Of a DNA stretch of 64,000 nt, positions 50,760 through 57,827 are shown piece after piece. The stretch lies in contig NZ_JAVAMB010000021.1 in the NCBI RefSeq assembly GCF_030730925.1, positions 21,529 through 85,528 on the forward strand. Reading direction: 5' to 3'. This stretch comes from Flavobacterium sp. DG2-3 (GTDB lineage Bacteria; Bacteroidota; Bacteroidia; Flavobacteriales; Flavobacteriaceae). Below the pieces are notes generated by a model. The model did no database searches. It saw nothing but the letters and a program-made list of their open reading frames with translations, and was not told the DNA's origin. The position numbers and the translations under genes are program-made. The stretch's first letter is position 1. Each line of letters starts with the position of its first letter.

Positions 50760-52244
50760 ATGAAAAATTCAAACTCACTATCGCAATCACACAAAATTTT
50801 ATTTTTGAACACATTGGCTTTTACAGTGTGTTTTGCCTGCTGGACATTAAATGGCGTTCTAGTAACTTTTTTAGTAGATAACGGAATTTTCCATTGGGAT
50901 GTTATTCAAGTAGGATGGCTTTTGGGCATCCCAATTTTAACTGGATCTATTATGCGTCTTCCAATCGGAATCTTGACGGATAAATTTGGCGGAAAATATG
51001 TTTTTTCACTTTTATTACTGCTCTGTTCGATTCCGCTGTTCCTTCTTCCCTATGCTGACAGTTTTGCAATGTTTGCTTTACTAAGCTTTCTATTCGGAAT
51101 GGTCGGAACTAGTTTTGCAGTCGGAATTGGCTATACCTCAATCTGGTACCCAAAAGAATGGCAAGGTCGCGCACTCGGAATCTTCGGAATGGGAAATGCA
51201 GGCGCAGCTATCACTACTTTTCTTGCTCCTTCATTACTAAATCATTTTTCAATTGACGATCCGCAAAATGGATGGAAAACACTCCCTATTATTTATGCTG
51301 TTTCATTAGTTATTATTGGTATTGCTTTTTTAATTTTCGCTAAAAACAAAAAAATAGAAAGCAGCGGGAAAACTATTTCTCAAATGCTAACTCCATTAAA
51401 ATCGCAAAGAGTATGGCGTTTTGGAGCGTATTATTTCTTAGTTTTTGGGTGTTTTGTGGCTTATTCGCAATGGTTATTGCCAAACTTCATGAACGTTTAC
51501 CAAACGAGCTTGGTTATGGGAGGTTTATTTGCTACTATGTTTAGCTTGCCTTCTGGCGTGATCAGAGCTTTTGGTGGTTACTTGTCTGATAAATTCGGAG
51601 CAAGAAAAGTAATGTATTGGGTTTTGGGTTCTTCAGTAATTTTAAGTGCTTTATTATCGATTCCTAAAATGGAAATCACCACTTCTGGTCCAGGAATACT
51701 AGCAGCTAAAAAAGGCGTTGTTAATGAAATTAATGATAAAACGGTAAAAATTGGAGATAAAGAATATCCGATTGCACAAAAAACCGCTAACACGGCTGAA
51801 AATACCATTTTTCCAACTTCGTCGAGCTGGCAGGATGTTGTTGTGTCACACAATCAAAGTGTTGCAAAAAAAGAACTGATTGCTAAAGGTGTAACAGTCA
51901 TTAAATTTGATGCCAACATGTGGGTATTTCTAGTTTTAGTAATTCTGATCGGAATTTCTTGGGGAATCGGAAAAGCGGCAGTTTACAAACATATTCCAGA
52001 ATATTTCCCTAGTGAAGTTGGTGTTGTGGGCGGCATGGTGGGAATGATTGGCGGGTTAGGCGGATTTTTTGGTCCAATTATCTTTGGGTATTTATTAACC
52101 GCAACTGGAATCTGGTCAAGTTCATGGATTTTCATTTTAATATTCTCTACTATTTGTCTTGTTTGGATGCATTTCACTATTGCACAACTATCTAAAGAAA
52201 AACAAATTAAAGTAAGTAAAGCAAAATTAGAGCCTGCTTATTAG
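50760..52244 (+). CDS. narK: NarK-type nitrate/nitrite MFS transporter
   Basis: 494 residues, 12 membrane segments. The anion-binding arginines of NarK are seen in GSIMRLPIG (segment 2) and GVIRAFGGYLSDKFG (segment 8), with glycine-rich nitrate signatures FGMGNAGAA and GGMVGMIGGLGGFFGP. It brings nitrate into the cytoplasm. Odd feature: a hydrophilic insert of about 70 residues between segments 9 and 10 (roughly 309-380), on the periplasmic side, including a beta-hairpin-like GVVNEINDKTVKIGDKEY. E. coli NarK (463 aa) has only a short loop there. Confidence 0.93.
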   Translation: MKNSNSLSQSHKILFLNTLAFTVCFACWTLNGVLVTFLVDNGIFHWDVIQVGWLLGIPILTGSIMRLPIGILTDKFGGKYVFSLLLLLCSIPLFLLPYADSFAMFALLSFLFGMVGTSFAVGIGYTSIWYPKEWQGRALGIFGMGNAGAAITTFLAPSLLNHFSIDDPQNGWKTLPIIYAVSLVIIGIAFLIFAKNKKIESSGKTISQMLTPLKSQRVWRFGAYYFLVFGCFVAYSQWLLPNFMNVYQTSLVMGGLFATMFSLPSGVIRAFGGYLSDKFGARKVMYWVLGSSVILSALLSIPKMEITTSGPGILAAKKGVVNEINDKTVKIGDKEYPIAQKTANTAENTIFPTSSSWQDVVVSHNQSVAKKELIAKGVTVIKFDANMWVFLVLVILIGISWGIGKAAVYKHIPEYFPSEVGVVGGMVGMIGGLGGFFGPIIFGYLLTATGIWSSSWIFILIFSTICLVWMHFTIAQLSKEKQIKVSKAKLEPAY

Positions 52245-52268
52245 ACTTAAATTAAAAAAAAATTAGAA

Positions 52269-52286
52269 ATATGATTTAAATCATAT
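52269..52286. promoter_or_regulatory. FNR-like operator of the porin: ATATGATTTAAATCATAT
   Basis: Perfect 18-bp palindrome containing TATGATT-TA-AATCATA. Half-sites identical to those at hmp (26560), with the same 30.5-bp distance from centre to the -7 box. Confidence 0.65.
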
Positions 52287-52307
52287 TTAAATGACGGCTT
52301 TTTCTTA

Positions 52308-52315
52308 TAATTTTA
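52308..52315 (+). promoter_or_regulatory. -7 promoter box of the porin gene (TAATTTTA)
   Basis: Seven of eight positions fixed by the TAnnTTTG pattern allow this reading, with G changed to A. It is chosen because its distance from the palindrome equals that at hmp. No -33 TTTG. Confidence 0.45.
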
Positions 52316-52341
52316 CACTAAGAAAATAAACATGACAATTT

Positions 52342-53601
52342 ATGAAAAAACTTAAATTAGTTTTAATACTTATAATAGGATTAAGTATTGATCTTCAGGC
52401 TCAGGAATTGGATGCAAATCTGCAGATCAGACCGCGTTTTGAATATAGAAATGGATACAAAACACTTTTGCCAGAAGGACAAAAAGGAACTTCGCAAATT
52501 TCGCAGCGTTCTCGCTTGAATCTAAATTTCAAACAAGACGATTTAACGGTAAAATTAACGTTTCAAAATACCAGAACTTGGGGAGATGTTGCTCCAGCAA
52601 CTACTGCCGATAAAAATGGCGTAGCTGTATTTGAAGCTTGGGCACAATATAATTTTACCGAAAAGTGGAGTGCAAAAATGGGACGTCAAGTGCTTTCTTA
52701 CGATAATCAGCGTATTCTTGGAGAAATGGACTGGGCGCAACAAGGACAAAGTCACGACGCGTTAACGATTACTTATAAAACCGAAAAACAAAAGTTAGAT
52801 TTTGGAGGTGCCTATAATTCAACAGCAGAAAATGTGTTTCAAACGCCTTACACTGTCGCCAATTATAAAGCAATGCAATATGCTTGGTATCACAATCAAT
52901 TTAGCAGTGATTTAGGTTTAAGTTTTTTAGTATTGAATACAGGTTACGAATACGCTAATGCAGACGCTAAATTACTAGTGGATTACAAACAGACTTTCGG
53001 ACCTTATTTAACTTATAAAAACAGTAAAATAGACAGTAATTTTTGGTTTTACGGACAAACTGGAAAAAGTACAGATTTAGAAGTTAGTGCATGGAATGCT
53101 GCCGCTAATTTCAACTATGCTATAACTGATTCCTTTAAAGCTGGTTTAGGTTATGAGTTTTTATCTGGAAAAGATTCAAACGACGGAAGTACAGTAATTA
53201 AATCATTCAATCCAATATTCGGAACCAACCACGGATTTAATGGTTACATGGATTACTTTTACGTTGGAAATCACTTAAACAATGTTGGGTTGCAAGATGC
53301 TTTCGTTAAATTGGGTTATAATGTAAACAAATGGCAATTTGCTTTAATGCCACATGTATTCTTATCTGCTGCTGATGTGGTTGTTGCAAACAACAAAATG
53401 GATTCGTATTTAGGAACGGAGATTGATGCAACTTTTGGTTACAATTTCAAAAAAGATATCACAGTTACAGGAGGTTATTCTCAAATGTTTGGCTCTAAAA
53501 CATTAGAAGTTTTAAAAGCTCCTGGTTATGCTGGCCATACCAACAACTGGGCTTGGTTAATGATTTCTGTGAATCCAAGAATTTTTAGCTGGAAAAAATA
53601 A
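52342..53601 (+). CDS. Alginate-export-family outer-membrane porin
   Basis: 419 residues with a signal peptide (LKLVLILIIGLSIDLQA) and an 18-strand-type barrel profile of alternating aromatic strands; matches the alginate export (AlgE-like) family, e.g. FEAWAQYNFTEKWSAKMGRQVLSYDNQ. In nitrate clusters of Bacteroidota such porins probably let nitrate or nitrite through the outer membrane. Directly downstream of narK with its own promoter and FNR-like site. A strong terminator follows. Confidence 0.88.
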   Translation: MKKLKLVLILIIGLSIDLQAQELDANLQIRPRFEYRNGYKTLLPEGQKGTSQISQRSRLNLNFKQDDLTVKLTFQNTRTWGDVAPATTADKNGVAVFEAWAQYNFTEKWSAKMGRQVLSYDNQRILGEMDWAQQGQSHDALTITYKTEKQKLDFGGAYNSTAENVFQTPYTVANYKAMQYAWYHNQFSSDLGLSFLVLNTGYEYANADAKLLVDYKQTFGPYLTYKNSKIDSNFWFYGQTGKSTDLEVSAWNAAANFNYAITDSFKAGLGYEFLSGKDSNDGSTVIKSFNPIFGTNHGFNGYMDYFYVGNHLNNVGLQDAFVKLGYNVNKWQFALMPHVFLSAADVVVANNKMDSYLGTEIDATFGYNFKKDITVTGGYSQMFGSKTLEVLKAPGYAGHTNNWAWLMISVNPRIFSWKK

Positions 53602-53628
53602 TTTTTCTATAAAATTAGCTTCTATATT

Positions 53629-53664
53629 TTACCCTTTTCCTATTTCGGAAAAGGGTATTTTTTT
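53629..53664 (+). terminator. Terminator of the porin gene
   Basis: ACCCTTTTCC / GGAAAAGGGT stem with a 6-nt loop followed by a T-run. Confidence 0.88.
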
Positions 53665-53700
53665 TAATGTAATAAATACATATTATATGTTTTAATTATT

Positions 53701-53708
53701 TATATTTG
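53701..53708 (+). promoter_or_regulatory. -7 promoter box (TATATTTG)
   Basis: Exact TAnnTTTG match 31 bp before the ATG at 53739. It overlaps an alternative TTG start at 53706, which argues for the downstream ATG. Confidence 0.55.
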
Positions 53709-53738
53709 AGCCGATTAAGAACCCCAAATTCTATCCTA

Positions 53739-54104
53739 ATGAAACCATTTCTAAAATTATCTATGTTAACCTTTTTGGTTACCCAAACTGGTATTGCCCA
53801 AAAATTTAATGATGCCTTGATTTCAAAAGGCTCAGAAATAAATTTTGCAAAAACGCAAAAAAGAGGCATTAAGAAAAACAACATTGTTTACTATGTTGAA
53901 AATGATTTACAAACCATTTCTGCTTACAAAAGAAAGAAATTGAAATGGCAAACCAATGTGATTTCTATTTGCGGAAAGCCGAAAAAAGGAACTCCTGAAA
54001 TAAGATATGTTGGTTATAATTCAGACAGGCTACTTATCGTGATGGGGAAACATCATTTTGCAGAAATTGACATCAATTGCGGTACGACAAGACTTGTTGG
54101 TTAA
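53739..54104 (+). CDS. Small exported protein of unknown function
   Basis: 121 residues with a signal peptide (MKPFLKLSMLTFLVTQTGIAQ). Mature part is basic with two Cys (ISICGKPKK and DINCGTT) that may form a disulfide. No family recognised. Its position inside the nitrate island is not proof of a link; it has its own promoter and terminator. Confidence 0.65.
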   Translation: MKPFLKLSMLTFLVTQTGIAQKFNDALISKGSEINFAKTQKRGIKKNNIVYYVENDLQTISAYKRKKLKWQTNVISICGKPKKGTPEIRYVGYNSDRLLIVMGKHHFAEIDINCGTTRLVG

Positions 54105-54146
54105 GATTATAGAACTACAATAAATTAATTTTACAAATAATAGAAT

Positions 54147-54181
54147 GCCCTTTTCCTGATCTTGAAAAAGGGCTTTTTTTT
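54147..54181 (+). terminator. Terminator of the small exported protein gene
   Basis: GCCCTTTTCC and AAAAAGGGC stem followed by eight T residues. Confidence 0.85.
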
Positions 54182-54217
54182 GCTGTAAAAAGAAACATTT
54201 AAATATTAATAATTAGG

Positions 54218-54225
54218 TATATTTG
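54218..54225 (+). promoter_or_regulatory. -7 promoter box (TATATTTG)
   Basis: Exact TAnnTTTG match 36 bp before the exonuclease-like gene. Confidence 0.5.
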
Positions 54226-54260
54226 ATTTCACTTTTTAATTATTTTTTTAATTAATATGT

Positions 54261-54974
54261 ATGAAAATCATTGCTTGGAATTGCAATATGGCATTCAGGA
54301 AAAAAGCTCAATATATTCTAGCTTTCAATCCTGACATTGCCGTAATTTCTGAATGTGAAAATCCTGAAAGGTTGAAATTTCCAGAAGACGCAAAATCTCC
54401 TTCAGATATTCTTTGGTATGGAACAAATCCGCATAAAGGAATTGGTGTCTTTTCATACGGAGAATACAAATTTCAATTAATGGAATGCCATAATCCAAAT
54501 TTCAAAAATATTCTCCCAATTGCTGTTACGGGCGGAAACATCGATTTTACTATGTTTGCTATTTGGGCAAATAATCCAACAGATAAAGATGGTGCTTACG
54601 TCACGCAGGTTTGGAAAGCGATTAATTATTATAAAGATTTGATAAAAGAAACCAAAACAATTTTGATTGGAGATTTTAACAGCAACACGATTTGGGACAA
54701 ACCAAGACGAGAAGGAAATCACACTACAGTCGTAAATAAATTAGCAGAAAAGAATATTTTCAGCACGTATCATAAATACTTCAATCAAATTCAAGGTAAA
54801 GAAGCGCACCCAACCTGGTATCTCTATCGTCATGAAAACAAACCATATCATCTTGATTATTGTTTTGCTTCAAATGATTTTATCGAAACTTTAGAAAATG
54901 TCGAAATCGGAAGCTATCAAGACTGGACGATGCATAGTGATCATAAACCTTTAATCATTAAATTTACTTTATAA
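54261..54974 (+). CDS. Endonuclease/exonuclease/phosphatase family protein
   Basis: 237 residues. Motifs of the EEP fold are present: AWNCNMAFRKK at the N-terminus, ISECENPERL (metal Glu), LIGDFNSNTIWD (catalytic Asp/Asn) and the C-terminal MHSDHKPLII (Ser-Asp-His). Substrate could be DNA or a phosphoester. No signal peptide. Unrelated in sequence to the nitrate genes around it. Confidence 0.88.
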   Translation: MKIIAWNCNMAFRKKAQYILAFNPDIAVISECENPERLKFPEDAKSPSDILWYGTNPHKGIGVFSYGEYKFQLMECHNPNFKNILPIAVTGGNIDFTMFAIWANNPTDKDGAYVTQVWKAINYYKDLIKETKTILIGDFNSNTIWDKPRREGNHTTVVNKLAEKNIFSTYHKYFNQIQGKEAHPTWYLYRHENKPYHLDYCFASNDFIETLENVEIGSYQDWTMHSDHKPLIIKFTL

Positions 54975-55023
54975 TTTGAGATTCGTAATTTAAAAGAGAT
55001 CTGACCTCAAATAAAAATACCAT

Positions 55024-55728
55024 ATGAAGAAACTCGCATCCTTACTATTTATCATTTCTATTATATTATTTACAAGCTGTAAAAAGGAAAATTCATATTT
55101 GGAATTTGAAAAAAGTGTGATGACCGAAATTTTTCCGAGCCTAATTGATTCAACATGCATGGATACAAGGCTATTCACCAACTTTCCTCCTGAGTATGGT
55201 GAATCAATATTTGACAAAACAGGGCATTATGTGGGTGTGGACAGCACAAAAGCAACAAAAGAACAAAAGCAAAAACTACTTGAATGGAAAATTAATACCG
55301 AGAAAATCAAAAAGGATACGTCAAAAATTGTAATTGCATTTGATCCGGTAATAGAATATAGTAGAGAAGATTTAACAGAATATCTTCAAAAGCATTTTAA
55401 AAATATAAAGCCATTTATTCAAAAAGAAAAAGTCTACAATGAATTTATTCTTGACTTTAAAAATATCAAACTCAAAAACAGATTTGAGTTGCGACATATA
55501 AGTCAGTTTCCAAAAGAAAGAGGCATGATTTGGCTTGCTAAATACAACTTCAATTTTTCAGGAGCTGTTTCATTTACTAGAATACAGTTTGATCAAAATA
55601 AAAAGTTTGGAGTTTTTAATGGCTACTTTGGTTGCGGAGGACGTTGCGGACAAAGTTTTAGAATCTATATCAAAAAAGCGGGAGATAAATGGATTATTGA
55701 TAATGTGGAGATAACTGCAATTGCATAA
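55024..55728 (+). CDS. Lipoprotein of unknown function
   Basis: 234 residues with a lipobox signal (LFTSC followed by KK). The mature protein is Lys-rich with a C-terminal beta region GYFGCGGRCGQSFRIYIKK, where three Cys lie close together. No family recognised. Confidence 0.7.
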   Translation: MKKLASLLFIISIILFTSCKKENSYLEFEKSVMTEIFPSLIDSTCMDTRLFTNFPPEYGESIFDKTGHYVGVDSTKATKEQKQKLLEWKINTEKIKKDTSKIVIAFDPVIEYSREDLTEYLQKHFKNIKPFIQKEKVYNEFILDFKNIKLKNRFELRHISQFPKERGMIWLAKYNFNFSGAVSFTRIQFDQNKKFGVFNGYFGCGGRCGQSFRIYIKKAGDKWIIDNVEITAIA

Positions 55729-55755
55729 TTTTTTTTAAAATTTAATATAAACAAA

Positions 55756-56376
55756 ATGAACACCTGGACTCAAAGATGGGACGACCGTTACAAAAGCGAA
55801 GAATTTGCATACGGCGAAGAACCCAACAATTACTTAAAAGAACAAATTGAAAAATTAGAAATTGGTTCGATTCTTTTTCCTGCTGAAGGCGAAGGACGGA
55901 ATGCCATTTTTGCAGCAAAATTAGGCTGGCAAGTTTCGGCTTTTGATATTAGTGAAGAAGGCAGAAACAAAGCGCTTCTTCTCGCTAAAAATAATAGTGT
56001 TTCGATTGATTATCAGGTTGGCGAATTAGAAACTTTGGATTTCGAAGAACAACAATTTGATGCGATTGCTTTAATTTATGCTCATTTTCCTGCTGTTATA
56101 AAATCTAAAATTCACAAACAGTTGGATAAACTTTTAAAGAAAGACGGAATAATTATTTTTGAAGCTTTCAGTAAAAAACATTTAGAATACGTAACCAAAA
56201 ATGAAAAAGTCGGCGGACCAAAAGACATTGAATCTTTATTTTCTATTGAAGAAATCAAAGTTGATTTTCCTAATTATGAAATCATTGAATTAGAAGAAAA
56301 AGAAATTGAACTCAACGAAGGCTTATTTCATAATGGAACTGGTTCTGTGATTCGATTTGTTGGAAGAAAAAAATAA
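55756..56376 (+). CDS. Class I SAM-dependent methyltransferase (TehB/TPMT-like)
   Basis: 206 residues. WDDRYKSEEFAYGEEPNNYL at the N-terminus is typical of the tellurite-resistance/thiopurine-methyltransferase-like group; motif I is modified to LFPAEGEGRNAIFAAKLG, which is normal for that group, followed by FDISEEG. Probably methylates a small molecule or metalloid; substrate unknown. Confidence 0.85.
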   Translation: MNTWTQRWDDRYKSEEFAYGEEPNNYLKEQIEKLEIGSILFPAEGEGRNAIFAAKLGWQVSAFDISEEGRNKALLLAKNNSVSIDYQVGELETLDFEEQQFDAIALIYAHFPAVIKSKIHKQLDKLLKKDGIIIFEAFSKKHLEYVTKNEKVGGPKDIESLFSIEEIKVDFPNYEIIELEEKEIELNEGLFHNGTGSVIRFVGRKK

Positions 56377-56385
56377 GAAATAATC

Positions 56386-56895
56386 ATGCATCAAAAAATA
56401 GTAGTTATATTTTTATTCCTATTTGTTCAAGCTTTTGGGCAAGAAAACACATCTCTTACATCTCAAGATTTATACACTAAAGATGGACTTGTTTACAAAG
56501 TCAGTAATGACTCTATTTTTTCAGGATCAATAGAAAATCGTCGATCAAATGATGTTTTATTATCAAAAACTGATTTTAAAGAAGGCCGAATAATGCTTTA
56601 TTCTGAATATTATAACAAAAGCAAAAAGGGTATTCCATGTAGAAAAATATATTATCATGAAAATCTTGTTTTAAAAAAGAAAAAAGAAGACAAATTAGAT
56701 TTTGATGGAAAGATATATCTCTCGACTTATTTTGATGAAAATGAAAACAAAATTCTAGAGGAATCTTTTTCAGAAGGTAAATTAGTTTACAGTTGCGAGT
56801 ATAAAAACGGGAAGAAAAATGGAAAACAATTTTGTTTATCTAAAAATGGAGAAGAATTAAATTTCATCTACGAAAATGGTAAAAAAGTAAAATAA
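56386..56895 (+). CDS. MORN/YwqK-like repeat protein, exported
   Basis: 169 residues with a signal peptide (VVIFLFLFVQAFG). C-terminal repeats of the type EGKLVYSCEYKNGKKNGK resemble the MORN_2/YwqK motif (G-x-x-x-x-Y-x-N-G-K-x-x-G). Such proteins are common and functionally obscure. It follows the methyltransferase by 9 bp. Confidence 0.7.
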   Translation: MHQKIVVIFLFLFVQAFGQENTSLTSQDLYTKDGLVYKVSNDSIFSGSIENRRSNDVLLSKTDFKEGRIMLYSEYYNKSKKGIPCRKIYYHENLVLKKKKEDKLDFDGKIYLSTYFDENENKILEESFSEGKLVYSCEYKNGKKNGKQFCLSKNGEELNFIYENGKKVK

Positions 56896-56944
56896 AAACT
56901 AAGAGCGAAGTCTTAGCATCTCAGAATCTAAGTAGCTTAGAACC

Positions 56945-57649
56945 TTAAAAATACTTATGCTCCATAATTTCTGAGCGAAGTTTTTCGGCATGAATAATCC
57001 CAACACGTTTTCCTTCGGTTTTAATCAAAGCTTCTTTTTTAAGGCTGGATAAAATACGAATCGCCTGTTCTTCTGTAGTTCCAGCAAAGTCGGCCATTTC
57101 CTTTCGCGAAAGCTCAATATCAATTAAACCATTAGTTTGTCCGAATTTGCGATGAATATACAATAGCAAATCAATCACACGCTCGCGGACATTCATGTGT
57201 GCAATTTTGCGGATATTATTTTCACTTTTGTTTAATTCTTCGGCATAAAACAACATCAAAGTATAAGTAAATTCAGGAACGTGCTGTAAAATTTCCAGCA
57301 TCGTTTCGTTGCTAAAATTACACAAAACCGTATCTTCTAAGGCATAAGCGCCAATCAGATAACGTTTGCTCGTACCGAATCCACGGAAACCAATGATATC
57401 GCCGTTTTTAGTTAAACGCACAATTTGTTCACGGCCGTTAATTCCGGTTTTGACGGTTTTAGCTTTTCCTTTGCAAATAAAATAAAGCCCTTGCAAAGGC
57501 GCACCTTCCGTAATAAACCGATCCGATTTTTTGCAGATTATATTTTGCTTTTTCGAAATATAATTGGTCATCTGCTCTAAATGCAGATGCTTCTTTATAA
57601 AACAATTCTCATTTGTACAGGAATAACATACCGCTTGCTCTTCTTTCAT
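56945..57649 (-). CDS. Crp/Fnr-family regulator with N-terminal Cys cluster
   Basis: 234 residues: cyclic-nucleotide-binding-type sensor domain (35-150) and winged HTH (about 160-230). N-terminal cysteines C8-x2-C11-x4-C16, with C39 as a further candidate, resemble FNR's C-x2-C-x5-C Fe-S ligands. The recognition helix TTEEQAIRILSSL keeps the E-x3-R of FNR (ETISR) but has Ile in place of Ser. It is divergent from the nitrate reductase gene and is the candidate activator of TATGATT-N2-AATCATA sites. Confidence 0.9.
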   Translation of the reverse strand: MKEEQAVCYSCTNENCFIKKHLHLEQMTNYISKKQNIICKKSDRFITEGAPLQGLYFICKGKAKTVKTGINGREQIVRLTKNGDIIGFRGFGTSKRYLIGAYALEDTVLCNFSNETMLEILQHVPEFTYTLMLFYAEELNKSENNIRKIAHMNVRERVIDLLLYIHRKFGQTNGLIDIELSRKEMADFAGTTEEQAIRILSSLKKEALIKTEGKRVGIIHAEKLRSEIMEHKYF

Positions 57650-57732
57650 GAGTTCTAATATTTAGCAGATTAAAAACTAATGTGTTGTTCCTAATTTATT
57701 TTCATCAAAAATAAAAAAATAAATTCAAAAAT

Positions 57733-57778
57733 TAAGTATTAATACGTAAAAAGTACTTATTTTTGCATAAGTACTTAT
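57733..57778. promoter_or_regulatory. Promoter and TAC(T/G)TA sites of the nitrate reductase gene
   Basis: TACGTA 57743-57748, TACTTA 57754-57759 and 57772-57777, inverted TAAGTA at 57733 and 57768. AAGTACTTAT-TTTTGC-ATAAGTACTT is a perfect 10-bp inverted repeat whose centre covers the -7 box TATTTTTG (57758-57765). TACTTATTTTTGC matches the nirB core in register. Confidence 0.6.
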
Positions 57779-57827
57779 CTAAAGTCAGACTATTCAATAA
57801 AAGTAGTATCTCTAAATAGAACACCAA

